Assembly (NCBI GenBank): GCA_030427405.1
Contig: JAUHXK010000001.1
Span: 124,001-188,000 of the forward strand
From: Alphaproteobacteria bacterium
Lineage (GTDB): Bacteria; Pseudomonadota; Alphaproteobacteria; Rhodobacterales; Rhodobacteraceae
Length of the DNA: 64,000 nucleotides
Direction: 5' to 3'
Position numbers and translations under genes: made by a program. Shown one piece after another: positions 1-7,192 of the stretch; position 1 is the first letter of the stretch; every line of letters begins with the position of its first letter. The notes below the pieces were generated by a model. The model did no database searches and was not told the origin of the DNA. It worked only from the letters and a program-made list of their open reading frames with translations.

Positions 1-1
1 C

Positions 2-250
2 TCGAATGGCGGCGTCTATGGATCGCTGATGTCTTCGCCAATTCTGAACCCGCCGCAATCGGGTATCCTGGGCATGCATAAGATCCAGGACCGCCCGATG
101 GTCATCAACGGCGAGATCAAGATCCGCCCGATGATGTATCTGGCCCTGTCCTATGACCACCGGATCGTTGACGGCAAAGGCGCCGTAACCTTCCTTGTCC
201 GTGTGAAAGAGGCGCTGGAAGATCCCCGCCGTCTGCTGATGGATCTGTAA
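2..250 (+). CDS. odhB: Dihydrolipoamide succinyltransferase (E2 of 2-oxoglutarate dehydrogenase), 3' end
   Basis: Partial gene running in from the left edge; about 82 C-terminal residues are visible. E2 transfers the succinyl group from lipoamide to CoA in the TCA cycle. The fragment carries the acyltransferase active-site motif HxxxDG (DHRIVDG) and ends in the RRLLMDL tail typical of E2 enzymes; upstream SNGGVYGSL and PPQSGILG are conserved catalytic-domain segments. Because lpdA (E3) follows at 589, this E2 is assigned to the 2-oxoglutarate rather than the pyruvate complex, but the lipoyl domain that would help decide lies outside the window. Confidence 0.93.
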   Translation, partial: SNGGVYGSLMSSPILNPPQSGILGMHKIQDRPMVINGEIKIRPMMYLALSYDHRIVDGKGAVTFLVRVKEALEDPRRLLMDL

Positions 251-252
251 TC

Positions 253-522
253 ATGGCGACACATGTCCTTTGGCAGGCCGATGTGGCGGATTTCGATGTC
301 TGGTTGAAGGTGTTCAACGAAGACAAGCCGACGCGCAAGGCGGCCGGAATTCGCGACCTGCATATCTGGCGTGACCCTGAGCAGGCCGACCATGCGGTCG
401 CCCTGTTCGAGATTCTCGACCTGGAACGCGCCCGAAACTTCTTCGATTCGGAAGAGCTGGCCATGCATCATGAACGTGGCGGTGTCGCGCATGTGCAGAC
501 CAAGTTGCTGTCGCCTGTCTGA
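253..522 (+). CDS. Small conserved protein between E2 and E3 genes
   Basis: An 89-residue soluble protein beginning 2 bases after the E2 stop codon, so almost certainly cotranscribed and translationally coupled. I do not recognise a named family. The alternation of short hydrophobic strands (HVLWQADV, FDVWLKVF, HAVALFEIL) with helices, plus the HHERGGV segment, resembles small dimeric alpha/beta-barrel (ABM/EthD-like) proteins. There is no signal peptide, membrane segment or cysteine. Its position inside the 2-oxoglutarate dehydrogenase operon suggests a role linked to that complex, but this is only context. The function is unknown. Confidence 0.8.
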   Translation: MATHVLWQADVADFDVWLKVFNEDKPTRKAAGIRDLHIWRDPEQADHAVALFEILDLERARNFFDSEELAMHHERGGVAHVQTKLLSPV

Positions 523-588
523 AAATTACTTGCGGCCCTGCGGGGCCGCCTCTCTGCCGGTGAAAACCGCGGAACTTAGGAGAACAAA

Positions 589-1977
589 ATGGCTAACTAT
601 GACGTCATCGTAATCGGCGCCGGCCCCGGCGGCTATGTCTGCGCCATCCGCTGCGCGCAGTTGGGGCTGAAAACCGCCGTTGTCGAAGGGCGCGAGACGC
701 TGGGCGGCACCTGCCTGAACGTGGGTTGCATCCCGTCCAAGGCGCTGCTGCACGCCTCGCATCAACTGCACGAGGCCGAGCATAACTTTGCCGCCATGGG
801 CCTGAAGGGGAAAAGCCCCTCGGTCGATTGGAAACAGATGCTGACCTATAAGCAGGACGTGATCGACACCAACACCAAAGGTGTCGAGTTCCTGTTCAAG
901 AAAAACAAGATCGACTGGCTGAAAGGCTGGGGTTCGATCCCCGCCGCCGGCAAGGTACAGGTCGGGGATGAGGTTCACGAGGCCAAGAACATCATTATCG
1001 CAAGCGGATCGGAATCCGCTTCGCTGCCGGGTGTCGAGGTGGATGAAAAGGTCGTCGTGACATCGACTGGCGCACTTGAACTGGGCAAGATTCCGAAAAA
1101 GCTGGTGGTTATCGGCGCGGGCGTAATTGGCCTGGAACTGGGGTCGGTCTATCAGCGCCTGGGCGCCGAGGTTACCGTCATCGAATTCCTGGATGCGATT
1201 ACACCTGGGATGGACCCCGAGGTTCAGAAAACGTTCCAGCGCATCCTGAAAAAGCAGGGTCTGAAATTCGTTATGGGCGCCGCCGTGCAAAAGACCGAGG
1301 CGACAAAGACCAAGGCCAAGGTCACCTATAAGCTGCGCAAGGATGACAGCGAACACGTGATTGACGCCGACACTGTGCTGGTGGCGACCGGTCGCAAACC
1401 CTATCATGACGGGCTGGGCCTTGAGGCCCTGGGCGTCGAGCTGACCCCGCGCGGACAGATCAAGGTTGGCGCGGATTGGCAGACCAATGCGCCCGGTATC
1501 TATGCCATCGGCGACGTGATTGATGGTCCGATGCTGGCCCACAAGGCCGAGGATGAAGGCATGGCCGCGGCCGAACAGGTTGCGGGCAAGCACGGCCATG
1601 TGAACTATGGCGTCATTCCCGGCGTTATCTATACATGGCCCGAGGTTGCCAATGTCGGCGAAACCGAAGCCACGCTGAAAGACCAGGGCCGCGCCTATAA
1701 GGTCGGCAAGTTCAGCTTTATGGGCAATGGTCGTGCCAAGGCCAATTTTGCCGCCGACGGTTTCGTCAAGATCCTTGCCGACAAGGAAACCGATCGCATT
1801 CTGGGCTGCCATATTATCGGCCCCGGTGCAGGCGACCTAATCCACGAGGTTTGCGTTGCGATGGAATTTGGTGCCTCGGCCGAAGACCTGGCCCTGACCT
1901 GCCACGCGCACCCGACCTATTCCGAAGCCGTGCGAGAGGCCGCCCTGGCCTGCGGCGACGGCGCGATCCACGCCTGA
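589..1977 (+). CDS. lpdA: Dihydrolipoyl dehydrogenase (E3)
   Basis: 462 residues, the normal length for E3. It reoxidises dihydrolipoamide on the E2 subunit and passes electrons through FAD to NAD+. Visible: N-terminal FAD motif GAGPGG (10-15), redox-active disulfide C42-x4-C47 in GGTCLNVGC, the NAD-binding [10 protein letters not shown] segment in the middle, the FAD motif YAIGDV, and the C-terminal [10 protein letters not shown] carrying the His-Glu dyad. ATG at 589 has a good ribosome site (TTAGGAG) just upstream. A 66-base gap from the preceding small gene is consistent with one operon with odhB. Confidence 0.97.
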   Translation: MANYDVIVIGAGPGGYVCAIRCAQLGLKTAVVEGRETLGGTCLNVGCIPSKALLHASHQLHEAEHNFAAMGLKGKSPSVDWKQMLTYKQDVIDTNTKGVEFLFKKNKIDWLKGWGSIPAAGKVQVGDEVHEAKNIIIASGSESASLPGVEVDEKVVVTSTGALELGKIPKKLVVIGAGVIGLELGSVYQRLGAEVTVIEFLDAITPGMDPEVQKTFQRILKKQGLKFVMGAAVQKTEATKTKAKVTYKLRKDDSEHVIDADTVLVATGRKPYHDGLGLEALGVELTPRGQIKVGADWQTNAPGIYAIGDVIDGPMLAHKAEDEGMAAAEQVAGKHGHVNYGVIPGVIYTWPEVANVGETEATLKDQGRAYKVGKFSFMGNGRAKANFAADGFVKILADKETDRILGCHIIGPGAGDLIHEVCVAMEFGASAEDLALTCHAHPTYSEAVREAALACGDGAIHA

Positions 1978-1988
1978 TGATACAAAGG

Positions 1989-2011
1989 CTCCGGCGGTCA
2001 AGCCGCCGGAG
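1989..2011. terminator. Bidirectional hairpin between lpdA and the TetR gene
   Basis: A perfect 9-bp stem, CTCCGGCGG / CCGCCGGAG, around a 5-base loop sits directly after the lpdA stop. The TetR stop codon (minus strand, 1998-2000) begins at the last stem base and falls mostly in the loop, so the hairpin forms the tail of both convergent transcripts. Only short T-rich stretches flank it, so intrinsic termination is likely but not certain. Confidence 0.6.
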
Positions 2012-2591
2012 TCAACCACGCAGTCAGATAGGCATCCAACCTGTCTGTGAAAGACGTCGCTGAATGCAGGGCGCAAAACTTCAGCGACATGGCCTGTATG
2101 GCAAAGGCCTGCACGCCCTCGGCCAGCATCTCGGCTGGCACGTCCTTGCGGACCTGTGCATCTTCAAGCCACATCACAACCACCCGGAAATACCGTTCGA
2201 AACAGGTTGCAATCGGCCCGATCTCGGCAATGCCTGTCGCGCCTGAATAGCGGATCAACAGGTCGAACACATAGCGTTCGGACATCATGAAGCCATGGAC
2301 AGGTTCCAACGCCGCTATGATCGTTGAAACAGTTGTTGGCCGGGTCGTGGCCTCTGCCTGATCCAGACAAGCGTTCAACCGCTGACCCATCATGATTTCC
2401 ATCAGGGCATCCTTGTCGCGGAAATGCGCGAAAAAGGTGCCCTTGGCCACGCCTGCGGTCTGGACCACCTGTTCGACCCGCAGCGCCTCGTACCCGTTTT
2501 GCGCAACAACGCCTTCTGCCGCCTCGATCAGGCGGGCGCGGGTTTTGAGCGTACGCTTTTGAACTGTCTTCTGCATGGGGTTTGTTCGCAT
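1998..2591 (-). CDS. TetR/AcrR-family transcriptional regulator
   Basis: 197 residues. The N-terminal third is a TetR helix-turn-helix domain: TRARLIEAAEGVVAQ, then VEQVVQTAGVAKGTFFAHFRDKD containing the recognition helix G-x-x-K-G-T-F. The C-terminal two thirds is the variable ligand-binding and dimerisation region. ATG at 2591 is chosen; a second ATG five codons in (2576) is possible. It is transcribed away from the quinone-reductase gene at 2678 across an 86-base AT-rich gap holding three copies of a palindrome, so it very probably represses that gene and itself. The ligand is unknown; an electrophile or quinone would fit the target gene. Confidence 0.92.
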   Translation of the reverse strand: MRTNPMQKTVQKRTLKTRARLIEAAEGVVAQNGYEALRVEQVVQTAGVAKGTFFAHFRDKDALMEIMMGQRLNACLDQAEATTRPTTVSTIIAALEPVHGFMMSERYVFDLLIRYSGATGIAEIGPIATCFERYFRVVVMWLEDAQVRKDVPAEMLAEGVQAFAIQAMSLKFCALHSATSFTDRLDAYLTAWLTPAA

Positions 2592-2597
2592 GATTTA

Positions 2598-2661
2598 TGA
2601 CCATGGTCAAATTTTTTATTGACCGTGGTCAATTTTTGATTTTATTAAATGACCACGGTCA
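2598..2661. promoter_or_regulatory. Triple palindromic operator TGACC-NN-GGTCA
   Basis: Three 12-base palindromes, TGACCATGGTCA (2598-2609), TGACCGTGGTCA (2620-2631) and TGACCACGGTCA (2650-2661), fill the gap between the divergent TetR and oxidoreductase genes. Start-to-start spacings are 22 and 30 bases, about two and three helical turns, placing the sites on one face of the DNA. The last site ends 16 bases before the oxidoreductase start, so bound repressor would block its promoter or ribosome site. The surrounding spacers are strikingly AT-rich for this genome. Confidence 0.8.
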
Positions 2662-2677
2662 TTTTTGGAGATTCCCG

Positions 2678-3271
2678 ATGCACCCCAAGAAAATCCTGGT
2701 CCTGAACGGACATCCCGGCGAAAACAGCCTGTCCCGCACATTCGCGGAAACCTATGGCGCCGCAGCGCAGGACAACGGGCACCAAGTCCGGTTGATCCAT
2801 CTCAGCGATCTTCAGTTCGACCATGATTTCGGTCAGGGCAACTATCACGACTTCAAACCGCTCGAACCGGTGCTTGAACAGGTTCTGCAAGACATTGAAT
2901 GGAGCGATCACCTGGTGCTGACAGCGCCGATGTGGTGGGGCGGACTGCCCGCCAAACTGAAGGGCCTTATCGACCGCACATTCATTCCAGGGCGCACATT
3001 CGACACAAGAAATACGACCCGGATCGGGTTCCCGGCCCCCATGCTGACCGGTCGTACCGCACGCGTCATCCTGACGTCGGACACACCGGGGTGGTTCATG
3101 CGCCTGATTTATCGTCAGGCGCTGATCCGTCAGATCAGGGACCAGATACTGGGCTTTGTCGGTTTCAAACCTACGCGGTTCACCTATTTCGCGGGCGCAA
3201 GCGAACCGAAACCCGGCCTTGTCGAGCGCTGGGTGTCCCAAGTCGCACGAATTGGCGCGGCCGCCGCCTGA
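2678..3271 (+). CDS. NAD(P)H dehydrogenase (quinone) family, flavodoxin-like fold
   Basis: 197 residues, beginning MHPKKILVLNGHP. The opening beta strand followed by NGHPGENSLSR is the FMN phosphate-binding loop of the flavodoxin-fold quinone reductases (KefF/MdaB/NQO-like). The segment DHLVLTAPMWWGGLPAKLKGLIDR is the second family signature, with P-x-WWGG-x-PA-x-LK contacting the isoalloxazine ring. The family performs two-electron reduction of quinones or electrophiles. ATG at 2678 is preferred over the in-frame ATG codon at 2597 because the earlier one would run through the operators, and GGAG (2667-2670) precedes 2678. Likely induced when the neighbouring TetR releases its sites. Confidence 0.9.
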   Translation: MHPKKILVLNGHPGENSLSRTFAETYGAAAQDNGHQVRLIHLSDLQFDHDFGQGNYHDFKPLEPVLEQVLQDIEWSDHLVLTAPMWWGGLPAKLKGLIDRTFIPGRTFDTRNTTRIGFPAPMLTGRTARVILTSDTPGWFMRLIYRQALIRQIRDQILGFVGFKPTRFTYFAGASEPKPGLVERWVSQVARIGAAAA

Positions 3272-3277
3272 TCGGCG

Positions 3278-3883
3278 TTACCACATCGTCTTGGCTGCGC
3301 GTGCGCCCCATTCCTGGTCGTATCGCGCGCCACCTTCTGCGCCATCGGAAACCTCGGCCAGAATCTCGCCGACGCTGGGCAATTCACCGCTTTGGTCATC
3401 CCCGGCCCAGGTGCGCGCCCGCATCAGGGCCCGGGCACATTGGGTATAGACCTCGGAAATCTCGATGACGATCACGGTGGCCGGATGCTTGCCGTTCTTG
3501 TCGAACCGGGCCCGCAGGTCTGGATCGGCGGTCAACCGCGCCGCCCCGTTCACGCGCACAACTGTATTAGACCCCGGCACAAAGAACATCAGCGAAACGC
3601 GTGGGTCCCTGACGATGTTGCGCAGGCTGTCCAGCCGGTTGTTTCCGCGCCAGTCTGGCAGGGCCAGCGTACCCGGATCAAGCTCGGCCACCACTGGACC
3701 ATCATCGCCGCGCGGGCTGCCATCGGTTCCCTCTGGCCCGACAGTGCTGAGAACACACAGCCGCGACGCCATGATCCATTTGCGGTACAGCGGGGTCAGC
3801 CGGCGCGCGACCTTGCGCAGCGACGTCGCGGCGGGTTGCCCGTAAAGGGCTTCGAGCGCGCCGATATCTTCAATGAACTCCAT
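3278..3883 (-). CDS. Pyridoxamine 5'-phosphate oxidase-family flavoprotein
   Basis: 201 residues with an FMN-binding split-barrel (PPOX) domain: ASRLCVLSTVGPEG is the first barrel strand pair, GDDGPVV and LPDWRGNNRLDSL resemble the substrate/FMN region of the MSMEG_1061-like subgroup, and PRVSLMFFVPG a later strand. Members bind FMN or F420 and reduce small substrates; the substrate cannot be inferred. ATG at 3883 is chosen rather than an upstream TTG. The gene overlaps the end of the acyltransferase gene by 14 bases, so it is the last gene of the ftsE-ftsX-plsC operon. It converges on the quinone reductase with only a 6-base gap. Confidence 0.87.
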   Translation of the reverse strand: MEFIEDIGALEALYGQPAATSLRKVARRLTPLYRKWIMASRLCVLSTVGPEGTDGSPRGDDGPVVAELDPGTLALPDWRGNNRLDSLRNIVRDPRVSLMFFVPGSNTVVRVNGAARLTADPDLRARFDKNGKHPATVIVIEISEVYTQCARALMRARTWAGDDQSGELPSVGEILAEVSDGAEGGARYDQEWGARAAKTMW

Positions 3884-4610
3884 CCGGGTCAAACCCCACT
3901 TCTTTCATCAATGCGTTCGAACGGTCCTCGATCACGGTCTCAAGACGCGCCAGAAAGGCGTCGCGTGCGACACCGGGTTCGATCGGGTCAAGGAATTCGA
4001 CAATCGCCCTGCCGGGCTTGCGCAAAATTCCCGTCCGCGGCCAGAACACGCCAACATTCGTCGCCGCCGGAACGCAGGTATAGCCGAGCCCCTCGTACAG
4101 AACCGCCGTGCCCACCTTATAGGGCTTGAAGGCCCCCGGTGCGACCCGCGTACCCTGGGGATAGATGACCAACTGGCCTGCCTCGGTGAACTCTTTGGCG
4201 ACATCCTTGACCATCTTGGCCACAGCCGCGCCGCGCTTGCCGCGATTGACCGGAATACAGCCCAGCCGACGTGCATACAGCCCGATGATCGGGGTCCACA
4301 GCAACTCGCGTTTCATGATGAACTTGCCATGCGGCACCGCGTCGAAAATGATGATGATGTCCAGGAACGACTGGTGCTTGGCGCCAATGACAACCTCGCC
4401 GGTGGGCACCTGCCCCCGAACTTCGCTTTGGATGCCAACCATCCAGCGCGCCAGCCAGATCGTCGTGCGCGCATAGGTCTTGCACGCCATAAGCGCGCCG
4501 CGTTTCGACACCAGCGCGTAGGGCGCGAAAACAAGGCCCAGGATCAGCATCCAGGCATAGATGACGATGGTGAAAACCAGGGACCGAACCCATTGAATGG
4601 CCAGCAGCAT
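3870..4610 (-). CDS. plsC: 1-acyl-sn-glycerol-3-phosphate acyltransferase
   Basis: 246 residues. PlsC acylates lysophosphatidic acid to phosphatidic acid at the inner membrane. The acyltransferase motif I appears as KHQSFLD (the usual HxxxxD catalytic pair), followed by FIMKREL (motif II region), GCIPVNRG (motif III) and the YPQGTR segment (motif IV, glycerophosphate binding). An N-terminal hydrophobic stretch (about residues 10-30) anchors it. The start ATG (4610) shares one base with the ftsX stop codon (TAATG), so its translation is coupled to ftsX. The pairing of ftsEX with plsC links division and membrane lipid synthesis. Confidence 0.95.
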   Translation of the reverse strand: MLLAIQWVRSLVFTIVIYAWMLILGLVFAPYALVSKRGALMACKTYARTTIWLARWMVGIQSEVRGQVPTGEVVIGAKHQSFLDIIIIFDAVPHGKFIMKRELLWTPIIGLYARRLGCIPVNRGKRGAAVAKMVKDVAKEFTEAGQLVIYPQGTRVAPGAFKPYKVGTAVLYEGLGYTCVPAATNVGVFWPRTGILRKPGRAIVEFLDPIEPGVARDAFLARLETVIEDRSNALMKEVGFDPDGVH

Positions 4611-5509
4611 TACGAAAGCCCCTCCAGTTTGCGCCGGGCGGCGGTAGCGGTCGCCAGAAAGGCGACCAATGCTCCAAGCACGGGTATGACGAGGGGCAGC
4701 AACCAACCGGCCCCCTGAAACCCCAGCCCGGTCAGAAATCCGCCCGCATCCGATGCCTCGGGCAGCAGCAGCACGCCGGCCATGCCCGCAATGGTGCCGA
4801 CGGCGGCACCCAAAAGTGCGCGATAGGTGAACCGGCGGACGAAAGCCCCGGCGATGAACCGGTCGCGGGCCCCGATCTGGCGCAAGACCTCGATGATCTG
4901 CGCGTTTGCCGCAAGCGAGGCATTGGCGGCCAGCGTGATCATTGCAGCCGTCGCGCCGCCGATCAGCAGGATCGATATCCAACCCAGCCGACGCAGCGAC
5001 CTGGCCCCGTCGACCAGCGGTTCGCGCCACCGCGTATGGTCGTCAAGCACCGCGCCGGGCACTTCGGCCCCCAGCCGCAGGCGCAACCCGGCGGCATCCA
5101 GCCCCGGATCGCCCTCAACGATTTCAATCAGTTGCGGAACCGGCAATGTGTCCAGCGGCAGGTCCGGGCCGAACCAGGGGGCCAGCAGGGCCGATTGCTC
5201 TTGTGCGGTCAGCGCCCGCGCTGACGCAACACCCGGTGTCTGTTGCAGGATGGTCAGCGCTGCCTGGGTCTGTGCCGCGCGCTGTTCGGCCGGGGCGTTG
5301 ATCCGCAAGGTTGCCGCACCCGCCAGTTCCGAGCCCCAACGCTCGGCCATCCGGCCAGAGGCCAGCGACAATGCCAGCGCGAAGACGGCCAGAAAAGCCA
5401 TCGCTCCCGAAACGAACAGGGTCAGATGGGCCGTGAAACCGGTGGGCGGAACCACCCGGTCGGCACGCGCATCGCGCCGCAAAAGCAAGCGAATATCTGC
5501 TGGGTTCAT
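4610..5509 (-). CDS. ftsX: Cell-division ABC transporter permease FtsX
   Basis: 299 residues. FtsX is the membrane half of the FtsEX complex that couples ATP hydrolysis to septal peptidoglycan hydrolases. One membrane helix lies near residues 30-55 (FVSGAMAFLAVFALALSLA), followed by a periplasmic loop of about 120 residues, then three C-terminal helices including ISILLIGGATAAMITLAANASLA and the closing segment before ARRKLEGLS. The cytoplasmic motif IIEVLRQIGARDRFIAGAF is the FtsX/MacB permease coupling helix. ATG at 5509 overlaps the ftsE stop as ATGA. Confidence 0.95.
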   Translation of the reverse strand: MNPADIRLLLRRDARADRVVPPTGFTAHLTLFVSGAMAFLAVFALALSLASGRMAERWGSELAGAATLRINAPAEQRAAQTQAALTILQQTPGVASARALTAQEQSALLAPWFGPDLPLDTLPVPQLIEIVEGDPGLDAAGLRLRLGAEVPGAVLDDHTRWREPLVDGARSLRRLGWISILLIGGATAAMITLAANASLAANAQIIEVLRQIGARDRFIAGAFVRRFTYRALLGAAVGTIAGMAGVLLLPEASDAGGFLTGLGFQGAGWLLPLVIPVLGALVAFLATATAARRKLEGLS

Positions 5510-6183
5510 AGGTCCGCCCCCGCCAGTTGAAGCTTGCGCTGTGAAATGCGCAGCACCCGCGCCTGAACCTGGCTTTTGGCCGCACGGATCAGGCTCAGGT
5601 CGTGCGTCGCAATCAATACGGTCTTGCCCATCCTGTTCAGCTCGACCAACAGGCCCAACAGGCGCTGCGACATCTCCCAATCGACATTTCCGGTCGGCTC
5701 ATCCGCCAGAACCACGTCAGGCGACAGGATGACCGAGCGGGCCAGCGCCGCGCGCTGACGTTCGCCCCCCGACAGTTCGGGCGGATGGGCTTCGAGCCGG
5801 GCACCAAGCCCGACCCAGTGCAACAGTTCGGTCAGGTTGTCCTGCTCGGCATCGGCGGCCCGGCCCGAGACCATCAAAGGCAAGGCCACGTTTTCCGCCA
5901 GCGTCAGATGGTCAAGAAACCGGCAGTCCTGATGCACCACCCCGATACGCCGCCGCAGCATCGCCATCTGATCCCGGTCCAGCCGGGCAATATCTTCGCC
6001 AAAGGCGCTGAGACGTCCCGAAGTCGGCAAAAGTGCGCCGTAGCACAGCTTTAGCAATGTGGTCTTTCCCGCCCCCGAAGGCCCGGTCAGGAAATGAAAC
6101 GATCCCGGTTGAAGCTGTACTGAAACGTCGCTCAGCAACTCGCCCCCGCCATAGCTATAGCTGACATTTTCCAGCTCGATCAC
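5506..6183 (-). CDS. ftsE: Cell-division ATP-binding protein FtsE
   Basis: 225 residues. ATPase partner of FtsX. Walker A GPSGAGKTT at 34-42, Q-loop in VVHQDCRF, ABC signature LSGGERQR, Walker B VVLADEPTG and the switch histidine in IATHD are all present, so the ATPase should be active. The chosen start is GTG at 6183, giving MIELENVSYSY, which matches the family N-terminus; an in-frame TTG four codons upstream is less likely. The 183-base gap to the divergent zinc-ribbon gene probably contains both promoters. Confidence 0.95.
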   Translation of the reverse strand: MIELENVSYSYGGGELLSDVSVQLQPGSFHFLTGPSGAGKTTLLKLCYGALLPTSGRLSAFGEDIARLDRDQMAMLRRRIGVVHQDCRFLDHLTLAENVALPLMVSGRAADAEQDNLTELLHWVGLGARLEAHPPELSGGERQRAALARSVILSPDVVLADEPTGNVDWEMSQRLLGLLVELNRMGKTVLIATHDLSLIRAAKSQVQARVLRISQRKLQLAGADL

Positions 6184-6366
6184 ACCTGCCCCCAATTGCT
6201 TTGTCGTTCTTCTTGCCCGAGCCCGGTCACGGTTTCAATGCCTGCACCGAGTCCAATTGGTGACACTTGGGCCACGAAACCGAAAACGCCCTTTGCTGTT
6301 GGGTCTTAACGGAATATCATCCCTGAAAAAACTACTATCAGGCCGCCACACAGGCCGGGAGGCAGT

Positions 6367-7176
6367 ATGCGTCTAACATGTCCGAACTGTAGTGCCCAGT
6401 ATGAGGTTCCGGACGAGGTCATCCCCGAGGGGGGCCGCGACGTTCAGTGTTCCAATTGCGAGCAGACGTGGTTTCAGGCCAAACACCCCCAAGAACCGCC
6501 CGTCGCGGCCGAAAAGACCCCCGAACCGGAGCCTGAAATTCAGGTTGAACAGCCCAAGGCTGACGAACCGGACCAAGACCCGCAGGATGTCGCCTCTGAT
6601 CCCGCCGCAGACTTGCCCGATCCGGGGTCGAACGACCCCGAAGTCGAGGCGCCCGAACCCAAGATGGATGAGGCTGAGGCTGACGCGCCCGAAAAGGTCA
6701 CCGCAACCGGCAATGTCGATCCTGACGTCGCAAGCATCCTGAAGGAAGAGGCCGCCCGCGAAGCCGAACTGCGCGCCAAGGAAGGCACAGGCCTGGAAAG
6801 CCAGCCAGATCTGGCGCTGGACGTTCCGACCGAGCCAAAGGTACAACCCAAACGTCCCGGCGCGACCGAAACAGCCGAGGATGCCGGTCAGAAAGACGAT
6901 CTGCCGGATGTCGAGGCGATCAATTCGGGGCTGATGGAAAACCAGGCCTCTGACAGTACCGAGGCGGCCGTTACCGCCGCGCGCAAATCCGGCGGCTTCA
7001 TGCGCGGGTTTGCACTGATCATCATCATCGGCGTCATTCTGTTCCTGCTATATGGCAATGCGACCAAGATCAGTGAAGCCGTCCCCCAGGCCGAGCCTGC
7101 CATGCAATCGCTGGTTTCGATGATTGACCAGGCGAGGTTCTGGCTCGAAGCGCAATCCGGCGCAGGCAGTCAGTAA
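6367..7176 (+). CDS. Zinc-ribbon (MJ0042-type) single-pass membrane protein
   Basis: 269 residues in three parts. The N-terminal 40 residues form a zinc ribbon, with CPNC near the start and CSNC about 20 residues later. The middle (about 45-220) is a long acidic, proline-rich, low-complexity linker likely to be disordered. A single membrane helix (FALIIIIGVILFLLYG) comes about 40 residues before the end. This layout is common in alphaproteobacteria next to ftsEX, where the ribbon would lie in the cytoplasm. The ATG is preceded by GGGAGG. Function is unknown; an envelope or division role is only suggested by its position. Confidence 0.88.
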   Translation: MRLTCPNCSAQYEVPDEVIPEGGRDVQCSNCEQTWFQAKHPQEPPVAAEKTPEPEPEIQVEQPKADEPDQDPQDVASDPAADLPDPGSNDPEVEAPEPKMDEAEADAPEKVTATGNVDPDVASILKEEAAREAELRAKEGTGLESQPDLALDVPTEPKVQPKRPGATETAEDAGQKDDLPDVEAINSGLMENQASDSTEAAVTAARKSGGFMRGFALIIIIGVILFLLYGNATKISEAVPQAEPAMQSLVSMIDQARFWLEAQSGAGSQ

Positions 7177-7192
7177 CAGCTGGGGTTCGCCC

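Noticed and set aside
526..1812. Long open frame antisense to lpdA
   Set aside because: It is a mirror of the strongly conserved lpdA gene, with no ribosome site and no recognisable protein motif; GC-rich codon bias creates such shadows.
2597..2677. Upstream start (27 extra codons) for the quinone reductase
   Set aside because: The extension crosses all three operators and encodes no conserved sequence; GGAG precedes the ATG at 2678.
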